DNA of 64,000 nt from Parelaphostrongylus tenuis (Eukaryota; Nematoda; Chromadorea; Rhabditida; Metastrongylidae), in the NCBI GenBank assembly GCA_019055375.1, contig JAHQIW010000487.1:174362-238361 (forward strand). The letters are read 5' to 3'. Position 1 is the stretch's first letter. The number at the start of each line of letters is the position of its first letter. The translations under genes and the position numbers were made by a program. Of the stretch, positions 26,401 through 35,526 are shown one piece after another. The notes under the pieces are model-generated. The model had not been told where the DNA came from, did no database searches, and saw only the letters and a list, made by a program, of their open reading frames with translations.

Positions 26401-29400
26401 GTGATAGGCTAAAGATAGACTTTGGAGAATCGACGAATAGACACAAATGTGGCAGCAAACTCAGGCTCGACAAAACAACATAGAAACTTCAATACTTTTC
26501 CAACCAAACGGTTAAGATTAGTGTAGCAACAGCCTATGATTTTCTATCGAATAGTAGGGCACAAACCTGTTCAGTACCTGCGATTGACAAGAAATCATTC
26601 CATACACATCGAGGATCGTCTTCAGTGATATAGTTGAGCAGTACCAAAGTGTCGGAATCGAGAAGTCTAGTGAGAATGGTGAACGATGCGTTTTCGATGG
26701 GAAGCCAATCAAATGAGAGAACATGTAGTCGCGGGGATGGATCGAGAAAAACATAGCAGCCAGCATTCGTTAGATAACCTGAATCGCTCTCAACAACTGG
26801 AATGATCCTATGAGAACATTTGACGCTTTACTGCTTTTACACAATCCACATTTGAAAGGACACAGATTACTTGTGACCACATGACGAAGCTCCTCTACTT
26901 AACAAGAATATGATTTAAAAAGCGAATGAAAACTTGAAGATGCTGAACTTGAAGGGAAAAAAGTGGTAACCTGCTGTTGTTATATTTACGATGTTGCCCT
27001 TTTGAGCGTCATTATAAAAGATCCGTTCGCTAGCAGTTTCATCCATGCCGGCTGATCCTTTCCACTCTGCACTTTCCAATCCCTTCACAACTTCCTCACC
27101 AACGGATTTACTGGCTAAATAATAGACTTTAGCTAAATAAATTAGTGACAAAGAACAATTTCAAGGAAATACCAAAATCTTTGTCAATTACTTCCCCCAC
27201 AACTGATGCTTCTGTACAATCTGCAACTTTAATAATAAAGAAATCTGAGAGAAAGTAAGGCATAACATGTGGGCTTTTCTTAACCAGATCGTCATCATCA
27301 CCCCTACTTCGCTAATACGAAAGTGAAGCAGCAGAAGCCTTGCATAGGAAGAATAAAGCTCTCGGCTGATCAATCCCTAAGAAATGTGTCATGCATTCTT
27401 CTTCGTAGCATCGTTCGTGGTGACTGAATGCATGTTTGGCCTTTACAATAACTTCCGGTGGCTTATCAATGTATCAAGTCAGTGTGGCTTCCAAACAAAT
27501 CTGGTACTAATTTGTCGACTGTGGAAGAATGAGAGGTTTTGGTGAGCTTTCGATGAGGGGTGGGACCATCGACAGCGTATGTGTCGCAGGGCACCTCGAA
27601 CCACTGAGCCGCATGCGCCCACATGATGCACAGATCACCTATCTGTCTAACGGCTCCATTAACAAGGTGGTACATTTTTAGTTACAAAATTGTGAGTGGA
27701 ATGGATCTCCGCGTCTACGAAGTTTAAGTAAGTACTTGATTCCCAACTGAATTTCTGAGGTTAAGTCGTTAAACTTCCACGAATCATCTGGAAGTACGCA
27801 GATATTCCAGTACATGCATGCCATGATGCATTCACTTGTACATATGAGGCATTTTTGATGCAACGACGTTGAAGTGATGGACTGCTTCACACAGACCTTT
27901 GGTTTTTCAAAAATAGAACAGATTTGTCGAACCGATAGAGGAAAACAGATCACATCAGCCCTCTCGAGACCATGAACCCACCTCTTCTGCATCTTTGTCT
28001 AGCGTCGGAACGCAATGAATGTATTGTTGTACTACTTGAATTGTATTAATGTTGTTATTTCTCTACTTATAATGACAATATATTTACATATGAAATAACA
28101 CATGAAAATAACAACGACAATACAATTGAAATGATACAATAATACATACAATGTGTCCCCACGTTGGAGGTTAGAGATGCAGAGCAAGTAGGTCCACGAC
28201 CTCGAAAGGTTAGTCCTTGAAGGACCAAACGGTGCCTTTCATACCGTGCTACGAGACGTCAAATTTCACTTGGCTACTGTGATAGCAGTGTCATTGTCAC
28301 GTCTCGTGGGAAAGCAGGTGCGGACAGCCAGACATGCATACGCAGGTAGTGGTGGCGTCACGTCTCGTGGGAAACCAGGCGCAGACAGCCAGACATGCAC
28401 ACGAAGATGTTGGCTGGGTTTCGTTTCTTTTTAGGAAAGCAACGGCGCAACGCCAACTGCCTAGCAATGCTCGTCCCCTAGAGGTTAACGCAAGGAAAGC
28501 GAAGAACTAGCGGTCAACTCAGCTAACGAAAACGCTTGTTTTGAAGGGGTATAGATATCCATAGCAAAGCATTATTGGTTTTGATGTACTCTGAGAAAAA
28601 AAATACAATAAACGGACAAAAAGAGCGCTTTCCTAGAACGCAGCCTCGAAAAAGAACGTCAGCTAAATGGGAGGTTCTCATCGATAATATTGGCAGTATA
28701 GGGCAGAAAATACTTCAATCCACGCTCACTTTTCATAACTGTCACAAACGTAGGTTACCTTTGTATGGGTTATTTGGTCCAAATGGACACGTGATGGGTT
28801 CTAACGGCAACCGAAGGACGAGAGCCGTTACCGACTGGATTTATCCAGATAATAGGTTGTAGAAAAGTTCGTCGTACCTTCAAAATGCATAGAGAAAATT
28901 TAATTGCACGACAGTTGAGCTCCATAGTCACTGTCAATTGGTGTGGAAACCATTTGGACTTCAAACTTCGATTGCCGGTCTCTCGGAGAACGTGCCAAGT
29001 CATCGGATCACAATCAGATTCGTCAGCCAACATCCGGCAACTCATCGATGGAACCCTCCAATTCGAATGACGACTGCTTAACAATCGACTGACTTCTAGC
29101 GGGTGCGTCCATCTCTTGGCTTGTTGGTCAGTCGGTCTCTTTCTTCACGGAGTATTTTGAACCAACGCTGAGCCGTATGAATATCACAGACCTCGTCATA
29201 TACGTCTTGCAGATTTGTCGATGAATCTCAAAAGCGTTGACAATTAATTTGCAGTGAAACTGTAGCAGAAGACGGTTTTTTTCCTTAGACAAATGGACAA
29301 ATGATATGTAGCACAATGCGTAAGAAGATCAAATCAGGCAACACGATAGAATTTTTTCTACAACCTATCATCAAAGGCACCACAGGAAGATCATCAACTC

Positions 29401-31656
29401 GATGGTCGGATCATTTCACGAAAAGCTTTGGAAACGGTTATGGAGCTCAACGAATCACCATAGCGATGAAGGCCACTACTGGGGCTACCGTAAGCTTCCT
29501 GGGGCCCGCTCGAGTCACTCAACGATGATCAACGGGGCGGTAGATGATACAATTGATTTGGCCGGAAGATAAGATAAAGAAGAAACTACTGAATAAAACC
29601 TGAAGCATTTCGTGTAGAAAAAGAGTCTGATGGCAATACATCTACATAAGACTTGTACTTCCTACCTATCATTCTGCTATAGTGTTGTAAACCATACTGA
29701 GCAATCTGGATGGGATAGTAATACGGTGTCGAACTCCACTGAGTGGACATAGGAACGCCTTAAATTGTCTCAGAAAAGTGCTATGAAAAGCTCAGCAAGG
29801 GAATAATAGTGGAAAACAAGGTAGAGAATGATGATGGATTTCTGACAGTACGTACCAGTCTGGGCGCTGATGCAACGGACTCGTTCCCTTGTCTCGACGC
29901 TGTACGTGGCAAAATGACCAAATGCTCCGATCGGGTCGTAGAAATCGCCTTCAGGAACTCGAATTTTCGAATAAGAAGTGAACAGCTCGAAACGGGACCC
30001 ATCTGAGAACATTTTCGTGATGTGGCAAGCCGCAGTGAAACAAAGATATATCCAGAAATGTCGATTGATACGTGAAACTTGGAGCCTCGGACGGAAGTCT
30101 TCCGATACTTTATATAGCAGAAGAACAGCTCCGCGATAGTGCAGATGGTTGATAATCGCGTGGAAAAAAGTGAGGCAGGAGTTCGACATCCGTCCGAGGT
30201 TTGAAGTTTCATATATCATTTACATTTCTGGATATGTGATTATAACATCATAACACTTATTAAAGCGGGAAATAATCCTGATATTGTGCACCAAAATTTC
30301 AACATTTAGAGAGGTTATGCGACCACCAAGACAATATCAACCGCTTGGCTTCCGTGGACCCGGGGAGTGTCCAACGAATCCACCTCCTCTGCCCCGACTG
30401 GACGTCACCAGCTGCTTCTCGTTACAGAACCCACAGCTAAGTTTTGTAATGATTCGTGCGCAGTCGGCGCCGGCGTAGTGACTGCTGTTTTTTGATGTTA
30501 TGTGTGCAAATGTGATGTCAACATCAAGAGACAACAATCGATAACACCGGTTCAAACCGCACGCGAACCATTCCAAAACCTAGCTGCGGGTCGTGCAACG
30601 AAAAGCAACTGGTCGACGTCCAGTAGAGGAAGGGAAGGTGGAGTCGTTGGGCACGCCCCTGGGTCCACGAAAGTGGGCCGGTTGAATTTATTTCATACTG
30701 TATCAAGGCTGTCGGGATGGCGCAAGAAGATACCAATTTTACGTAGGCCTTTGTTGTTGGGAGAACCTTCTCCTCAAATTTTTAGCAGATATTGGAAAGC
30801 TCAAATCACAGCGATTGTTTGGTTTCTGAGAAGCCTTTCTCATTGCGTGGTAGCAGGAGAAATATGATGCTTCACAATCGTTTTGCTCTACTTACTCGGC
30901 TTAGGTCTGTAGATGGATTTTTGCTGGGCTTTCAATAGTCATTCGATAGCTCAAATCTCGACGATTCTCAGGCTAAAATTGACTATTGAAAAGGTTTCCA
31001 CAAAACACTGTCAAAGCGAAAAGAAGATTACTTTTCGCACTTAGAGTGTTCTGCGCATAGGAGAGTTATATATGCACGAAAAGCATACGACCATGTAAAG
31101 AACATTATGAAGTATCAGAGTGACACAAAAAGCTAAAATTTTCTCTCAAAACGGAGAAAAAAAACCCTGACAAAAAACCGCGCCCCATTTGCAAATTGCG
31201 CTCAATGGTCGACGAACGCCGTCCCGAACGTGTTAATCATTGAGTACTCTTGAATACTAGTCATTGAGTATTGTGAAGAGAGATCTGTAGGCACCAACCT
31301 TTTGAGAGTCTTCCAGACACGTCGTATTGTTTTTTGATGAACGAGAAGGGAAAATAGTACTCGTTTCCATCGTATAAACAACTCATCTCTTTCCCGTTGT
31401 TCGCACTACATTTCACCTTCATGGCAGCCTTCGTCTGTTGGGTAAATTCTTGCTCAGGGAGGATTCCAGGATTACATGGGAGCTGGGCAGGGATGGTGCT
31501 GTTGACTGGGCCAGTGAGAGGAGCATCGCTCAGAAGTGCTCGCCTCTTCCCGCTAGTCGTCTCATCGACCTCTACTAGCCTCTTATTCAACAGCAGAAGA
31601 ACGAGACATATTCCACAGAACAATAGGCTACTTCTCAACGATTTCCAACGAATCAT
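18450..31656 (-). CDS. hse-5: Heparan sulfate D-glucuronyl C5-epimerase
   Basis: Golgi enzyme that converts D-glucuronic to L-iduronic acid in heparan sulfate. Twelve minus-strand exons: 31656-31299, 30002-29856, 29758-29666, 27114-26971, 26778-26567, 26294-26156, 25838-25705, 25612-25529, 25430-25335, 24803-24653, 20299-20143, 18579-18450. Phases agree throughout and the total is 1845 nt, 614 residues plus stop, close to the roughly 617 of animal GLCE. Residues 9-23 form the type II membrane anchor ([15 protein letters not shown]). Family landmarks in order: [35 protein letters not shown] and [75 protein letters not shown], then RWDYH and the C-terminal KKAKHN. No frameshift or stop, so the gene looks functional. 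Introns total over 11 kb, mostly mobile elements. Confidence 0.95.
19340..19432 (-). repeat. tRNA-like repeat (SINE-B1), in hse-5 intron 11
   Basis: Nearly the same block as 13245-13325: gcgtcagccgcgattcaaac, then tcagatctcact, ttccgggagcgcg and tttgcaccaccgac. In minus-strand reading the order is A box then B box, as in a tRNA. The open frame at 19332-19664 that crosses it is a by-product of the repeat. Confidence 0.6.
20378..20525. repeat. AT / ATAC microsatellite
   Basis: Begins with about 18 TA dinucleotides and continues as alternating ATATAC/GTATAT-type units up to the mariner end at 20526. Reading frames through it (Tyr/Ile/His-rich) are meaningless. Confidence 0.95.
20526..21440 (+). 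pseudogene. mariner transposon relic with intact terminal repeats
   Basis: About 60-bp terminal inverted repeats: acagggcgcgtaaaaagttc at the left matches the complement of the right end (gaaaatcatcagagctttct then acgcacc). Plus-strand pieces of the C-terminal transposase half can be read from about 20870 to 21290 through stops and frameshifts, including the WPSNSPDLNPLDY-like region near 21085-21120. The N-terminal half is missing or scrambled. It lies in hse-5 intron 10, directly 5' of the RTE relic. An open antisense frame at 20554-20946 has no family I recognise. Confidence 0.75.
21463..24105 (+). pseudogene. RTE-type LINE retrotransposon, 5'-truncated relic
   Basis: Plus-strand non-LTR element in hse-5 intron 10. 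It opens inside the AP-endonuclease domain ([20 protein letters not shown], then [11 protein letters not shown] and the [14 protein letters not shown] block). The reverse transcriptase follows in several frames: [13 protein letters not shown] near 22690, [14 protein letters not shown] near 23120, LRFADDVVL near 23245-23275 (catalytic ADD), then [20 protein letters not shown] near 23458-23520 and a C-terminal [10 protein letters not shown]. The end is near 24100 with a [13 protein letters not shown] tail, followed by a TATATAC microsatellite. At least five frameshifts or stops make it dead. The C. elegans RTE-1 clade is the best family fit. Confidence 0.9.
24106..24300. repeat. TATATAC-type microsatellite 3' of the RTE relic
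   Basis: Alternating purine-pyrimidine sequence (tatata, tacgta, gtacat). It directly follows the LINE's coding end, as RTE elements often end in simple repeats. The open frames across it are artefacts. Confidence 0.9.
24880..25290 (+). mobile_element. SINE-C-like repeat in hse-5 intron 9
   Basis: Its 3' part (25170-25275: ttctacgatattcatgaaga, gaggaaattctcaaggagga, then gttcaaagagcttcatgg) matches 37580-37680 and 1545-1600. The 5' part is diverged. It fills nearly all of the intron between hse-5 exons 9 and 10, antisense to the gene. Confidence 0.6.
25886..26112. mobile_element. Small palindromic element filling hse-5 intron 6
   Basis: Arms of about 80 bp: ggactcatggtacatctttg through cccccagcgtgc on the left pairs with gcacgctggggattagaaat through gatcgtgagtcc on the right. 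A 60-bp centre contains two taacaacggcag/taacaaggcac units. It is followed by gtcccgaaagggttaa, which also ends related elements at 41190 and 41880. No coding capacity; a MITE-like element. Confidence 0.75.
27352..27620 (-). mobile_element. SINE-A copy in hse-5 intron 3
   Basis: On the plus strand it starts with aaagctctcggctgatcaat (the family tail) and ends at ccactgagccgcatgcgccc (complement of the tRNA-like start). It has small deletions relative to 58588-58892. It is on the same strand as the gene. Confidence 0.85.
28205..28415 (+). repeat. Dispersed repeat with internal duplication
   Basis: Starts near gaccaaacggtgcctttcat and contains a block of about 45 bp twice: cacgtctcgtgggaaagcag at 28298 and cacgtctcgtgggaaaccag at 28359, each followed by gacagccagacatgca. 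Related single-block copies are at 8770-8965 and 7550-7640. Confidence 0.65.
28740..29570 (+). pseudogene. Second RTE relic, interrupted by a 520-bp insertion
   Basis: The two flanks (28740-28848 and 29367-29560) match consecutive parts of the C-terminal tail of the RTE relic at 23815-24080: ggacgagagccgtta at 28817 versus 23859, and ctcgagtcactcaacgatga at 29508 versus cttgagtcacttgacgatca near 24053. The 28849-29366 piece between them is foreign. It lies in hse-5 intron 3, antisense to the gene. Confidence 0.8.
28849..29366. mobile_element. Nested DNA element inside the RTE relic
   Basis: Short terminal inverted repeats: the left end aataggttgtagaaaagttc pairs with the right end gaattttttctacaacctat. 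The two RTE flanks join neatly when it is removed. The inside has no recognisable transposase, so it is probably a non-autonomous element. Confidence 0.6.
30056..30232. mobile_element. 177-bp MITE-like palindrome in hse-5 intron 1
   Basis: The ends are inverted repeats of about 45 bp: gaaatgtcgattgatacgtg with aacttggagcctcggacgga at the left, and gacatccgtccgaggtttga with agtttcatatatcatttaca at the right. It ends only about 50 bp upstream of the exon 2 acceptor (30003). It explains why an open frame at 29770-30219 extends beyond the true exon. Confidence 0.65.
30340..30690. repeat. Inverted repeat in hse-5 intron 1
   Basis: Arms of about 145 bp, 30340-30480 and 30535-30690. The left ggcttccgtggacccgggga pairs with the right cccctgggtccacgaaagtg, and the left ggacgtcaccagctgc with the right aactggtcgacgtcc. 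Both arms encode, by repeat conservation, an SSRGR(G/E)GG(F/V)VGH-like string, but neither arm is an intact frame. Each arm contains a small local hairpin (ctgg...ccag). Confidence 0.65.
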
Positions 31657-32039
31657 GCCGTCAACACTTCCGAATGGTTTTCACTTCCTTTTCACGCCAA
31701 TTCGCAGCTTCTAATCGTCCTTAAAAGACGGTGATTAGGTGAGAGACTAGTGGAATAGGTAGAAAACTCGCCAATGAATCCGCATCCTAGAAACAACACT
31801 TCCGAAAAGACCGAGATATGACATCTCCTCACCCAAACCTGACGTAAAATCAGGTCAATTAGGTGTGAGCTGTGTAATTACACAACTCATTGCTTACTGG
31901 AACAGACGTATTTTAAAGCGCAAGTGGTGCAACTGCACAAGGTTCATCAATAGCGCATTACAGTACCCGCGTTGCACACTATGTTTGTCACTCTCCTGAA
32001 ATACTGCTTGTTCTACCTTATTGGGGAACTGTAAGATCG

Positions 32040-32290
32040 CTTTATTCGGCAGTTTTTTTTTAATTTGATAGCTGTGCGATGGCCTTGATGGCGTAGTGGT
32101 AGCACGTGTCATCGTGACAGGTGAAACGCGGGTTCAACTCCCGCCGAATGTCAAAAGTTCTGCTCATCACTCGATGTCCTTTGATATAAGATCTGCTCGA
32201 TATGATACGTCTGTTATTGTATTTTGATTTGCTTGTTTTGGAAAGGGACACAATTGTGTCACATGTTCGTGCATTCATTGCTCAACACTT
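32040..32290 (+). mobile_element. SINE-B2: tRNA-derived repeat
   Basis: tRNA-like head at 32085-32155: A box gatggcgtagtggtagcacg, B box gggttcaactccc. The tail (tgctcatcactcgatgtcct, then gattt-gtttt) is shared with 34000-34180, so both are copies of a composite tRNA-plus-tail element rather than tRNA genes. Confidence 0.7.
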
Positions 32291-32964
32291 TCGGAACCAC
32301 GTGTGCCACTCACAGTACACGCGCATTTTCGTGGTTTTCTCGTCGACCATCGACTTTTCATTGGACTTTAACGTCATTCGATAGCTGAAAAAATTGCGCT
32401 TCTGATGGTATGTTTGACTTTCGAAAACACTTCCCCTATGAGTTACAGCAAGAGGAAGAGATTGCGTTTTTTTCTTCGAAGTGCACAGTGTGATTTGCAA
32501 TCGCGTTTACATGACTTTTTGATAGAACAGTGATTCTTCACTAAAGTTTTAGTAATCATTGGATAGCTTGAGAAATGACACTTCCAAATACAAGCTAAGT
32601 TTCTGAATCGAACAAGAAATATAGGTTTTTGAAGCGCGCTATATAAACGATGAACAAAAACTGCATTTCGCTCGCATCGCATGCACTGCCCAACGACGTA
32701 TTTCGCATATATAAACCGTTTTCCGACTTAAAATCACTATTATAACTTCTAAATATTGTTTATAATAAAATAAACCAAAACTAACTTTCTTATCACGGTT
32801 GACAGAATAGAATATCAACACATCGTGATTGCGTAGTAAAAGAGAGTTTTTTCTCAAACATAAGCCTTATATCCTTTGTACAACCTGTTACGCTAGACCG
32901 TTGACGGCTGGTGGCTGACAGATAGATGGGCTGTAGCTTAGAAAAAGTGTTGTGCAAAATGGGG

Positions 32965-33045
32965 GTCAGTAGTGCAACGGGTTAGAGCACGCATTCCCGG
33001 AAAGAGTGAGATGCGGGTTTTAGTCCCGCCTGACGCGAATTTTTG
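32965..33045 (+). repeat. tRNA-like repeat (SINE-B1)
   Basis: A box agtgcaacgggttagagcac, B box gcgggttttagtcccgcc with a G/C-paired T-arm. The complement of this block is at 13245 and 19340. The B box has a T run instead of the usual TTCRA, so transcription activity is doubtful. Confidence 0.6.
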
Positions 33046-33689
33046 TAAATCCTACATCAGTGGTATATATGAACCTCATATTTGCACCATTAGCATAGGA
33101 ATGTGTAGAGAAAATCTTAAACTATCGAAATATCACAGGAAACGCCGCATTTTCATACAGAATAGTCAAAAAACCCCAACCAAATACTGATAAATGCGCA
33201 CCGGTGCCGCGGTTTGCCCTGCGCGCGACAACTTCAGCTGTTGGTCCTGAAACGATTAATCGTGTGCTCCACGAATGTCTTACTGTAGTATGGCATTGCT
33301 CATTGTTATAAGCGCAATCAGGTGTGAGTTGTGTAAATACACAATGCGTTTCATAAACGCTTTTTACGGTACTTTTACGGTTACTCACTCTATTGCTCTT
33401 CCGAGACGTTATTTATTCTGTCAGGGTGAGCCTGCAGGGTTATTATAGCCCTTTGCGGACTGCGCCATTTCGATTGGTGGGTGGCTCGGACGGCTACGAA
33501 GAGAGGCTGTCAGTGTCTGCTCCAAGACAGACATAATAGTTTTTCAATGAAATTTAAGATTTTTTCGTCAAGAAATAGGATTTCTGTTTTAGTAAATGTG
33601 TCACTGACAACCTTTCTAATAATCATTAGAACGTATATTGCAATTATTTTCAAACAGCAAGCTTAGAATTAGAAGCAGAATTTTTTAAG

Positions 33690-33995
33690 CTATCGATTGA
33701 TTACGAAAACATCAAGAAGATAGGAGAAAATGTTCAATAACAGCTAGAAATATGATCCTTTTCGCAGGTATATGGTTTTTTCTTATGAAATAGAAATATT
33801 TTGAGCAGCATCAGCGGTAATCTTGCTGAAATCATTTATGCAAGAGTCTCATCAGCGATATTTTATTCTGCGATGATCTTGTCCCTCTGAGGACTTAACT
33901 AACCCGAATTTGTATTTGAGTACTCTTCGTAACCGTCCGAACGGCGCGCCCAACTTAGGGTCATGACCCCTATCGTCAGTAAAGGGATATAGCCC
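33690..33995 (+). repeat. Dispersed repeat family D, copy 2
   Basis: Colinear with 1-215: starts ctatcgattgattacgaaaa / ctattgattgactgcaaaaa and ends with accgtccgaacggcgcgccc / gccgtccggacggcgcgccc followed by a shared agggtcat. Copy 2 has about 85 bp more in the middle. No coding capacity. Confidence 0.7.
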
Positions 33996-33999
33996 CAAG

Positions 34000-34180
34000 G
34001 CTCTTTTTTTATTTGGTAGCTCAGCGGTGACTTTGCTGGCGTATTGGTAGCACGCGTCCTTGGTGCAGGTGAAGCCCGGATTCAGTCCCCGGCGAGTGTC
34101 GACAGTTTTGCCTATCACTCAACATCATGATCTGTTCGATAAAATACCATTGTCATCGTTTTTCGATTCGTTTCCAAGAA
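34000..34180 (+). mobile_element. SINE-B2 copy
   Basis: tRNA-like head (gctggcgtattggtagcacg, then cccggattcagtccccgg) and tail (gcctatcactcaacatcatg) matching 32040-32290. A SINE-A copy begins just after it at 34213. Confidence 0.7.
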
Positions 34181-34212
34181 AAACACATAGTATTGAGTGA
34201 CCTTGTATATAA

Positions 34213-34510
34213 AGGATGAAGGATAAAGCTCTCGGCGTTGATCAATCCCTGAGGAATGCGCCATGCATTCGACTTCAATTTTTAACTTCGTTTTGAGGTG
34301 ATTGAATGCACATCTGGCCTTTACAATCACTCGCGGTGGCCTCCCGGTGAACCGAGTCAGTGCTGCTTATCCTCTCAGACTTGTCTGAGACCTGTCTGAT
34401 ACCAATTTACCGACCCTGGAGGGAGCTTGGTGAGTCATGAGCGCAAGATCGAACCAGTGACCTCGTGTGCGACGCAGAACACCGCCGAACCACTGCGCCA
34501 CATGCGCTCC
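34213..34510 (-). mobile_element. SINE-A copy
   Basis: Plus-strand order: ataaagctctcggcgttgat (tail), gaatgcacatctggccttta, ctcccggtgaaccgagtcag, cgagcgcaagatcgaacc-like B box, then cgccacatgcgctcc (start). About 300 bp and well conserved. Confidence 0.9.
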
Positions 34511-35081
34511 TAAGGTTGCACAATGTTTTATCCTGAACGCCTTGGACATTGCCCAACGTGTTAATTTTTTGAAACACATAGATTGCTCTATCCTCATTGA
34601 GAAGCCGTAAGATCCATTTCTAATCTGCGTGATTTCTTCTGTTTGATAGGTGATTGCCTGGCGAATATCTTGCATATCACTCAGCATCTTTGGAGATAAG
34701 ACTTGTAGTGCAGCACATAAGAAATACTCGGTATCTGGCCTTTATAGGCAGATTCAAAGTTATTAATAATAGTATTTTACGTATGTAGTAGTAACACAGT
34801 ACAATGATAGTACAGCGGCTGACTTCCCACCTTATCGCCTTGTTCAGAGCCCGGGAGAGTCAACTTTTGACATGCACTCTACTCAGCCAAGCATTTTCAT
34901 AACCGAAGCAGATCAAAATCATTATTTAAACTTGTTCAGATATACGTAAGCATCTCTACGTCTTGATTTCTCTCTGCTTTGGTTAGGAAAGTGTCTGGCT
35001 AAAAAAGTCAATCTTTTGATATCTCATAATCATTATTTGAGTCAACATGTCATGTGGTCTGTTAATGGGCTCTTGTTCAGG

Positions 35082-35121
35082 CCGATACACGTGTTTCGGC
35101 CTTGCAGCCTCGTCACTCGGG
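35082..35121 (-). ncRNA. Hammerhead ribozyme-like motif, left arm
   Basis: Minus-strand RNA, 5' to 3': stem I strand CCGA, core GUGACGA (CUGANGA expected, so C3 is replaced by G), stem II GGCU-GCAA-GGCC with a tetraloop, GAA, stem III AC-ACGU-GU, cleavage triplet GUA, stem I strand UCGG. All three stems form with correct spacing. The C3 change is expected to abolish cleavage. Minimal type I hammerheads with such a tiny stem III are known from Penelope-like elements and retrozymes. Confidence 0.65.
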
Positions 35122-35378
35122 AGGTCCTTCGTCTTTAACCAATCCTGTTGGGGCTCCTATATCCTCTCATAAAGAGTTAGGCGACGACGAACGATTTACA
35201 CAATTGCCGTCAAGTGAAAAACACTAGAAGAATATCAGTTGAGAGCAAGCGAGTGTCGAGAATTACCGATCTTGTGATTTCTCACTTGACGGCGATTGTG
35301 TAAATCGATCGTCGTTGCTTGCCTCTTTGTAAGGGGATCCAGGAGCCCCCGAGAGAATTGGCTAGAGAAGAAGGGCCT

Positions 35379-35419
35379 CCCGACTGATGAAGCTGGAAGG
35401 CCGAAACCCATATATCGGG
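35379..35419 (+). ncRNA. Hammerhead ribozyme-like motif, right arm
   Basis: Plus-strand RNA: stem I CCCGA, intact core CUGAUGA, stem II AGCU-GGAA-GGCC (first pair broken, others form), GAAA, then CCCAUAUA and stem I partner UCGGG. The core is intact here while stem III is degraded, the reverse of the left arm. The two arms together contain every element of a minimal hammerhead. Confidence 0.65.
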
Positions 35420-35526
35420 CTCTACAAGAGCCTATTAACAGACCACATGACATGTTGGCTCAAATAATTATGAGATATAATATTGTTCTCTTTTACTATG
35501 ACTTGGATACCTAAGCGGCCCACGTT

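Larger units (their letters stand above)
31657..35018. other. Gene-free region between hse-5 and SARNP, upper part
   Basis: The first few hundred bases above 31656 should hold the hse-5 promoter and 5' UTR, but I see no diagnostic motif. The remainder holds SINE-B copies (32040-32290, 32965-33045, 34000-34180), a repeat D copy (33690-33995), a SINE-A copy (34213-34510) and decayed FB-like arms near 32370-32580. No protein gene is visible. Confidence 0.45.
35019..35478. mobile_element. Foldback element with hammerhead motifs in both arms
   Basis: Perfectly ordered inverted repeat of about 205-bp arms (35019-35225 and 35275-35478) around a 50-bp spacer. The outer ends atctcataat...tgagtcaaca and tgttggctcaaataattatg plus agat pair, as do gcccattaacagaccacatg-type blocks and the inner cacttgacggc. 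Each arm carries a hammerhead-ribozyme-like motif read outward from the centre (separate entries). A family X copy begins 50 bp downstream. Confidence 0.85.

Noticed and set aside
29770..30219. One long minus-strand open frame of about 149 codons
   Set aside because: Only 30002-29856 is exon 2 of hse-5; the upstream part is a palindromic element and the downstream part is intron after a gtacgt donor.
32085..32155. Functional tRNA gene
   Set aside because: A and B boxes are good, but the anticodon arm and acceptor ends do not pair cleanly and the same head plus tail recurs at 34000, so it is a SINE head.
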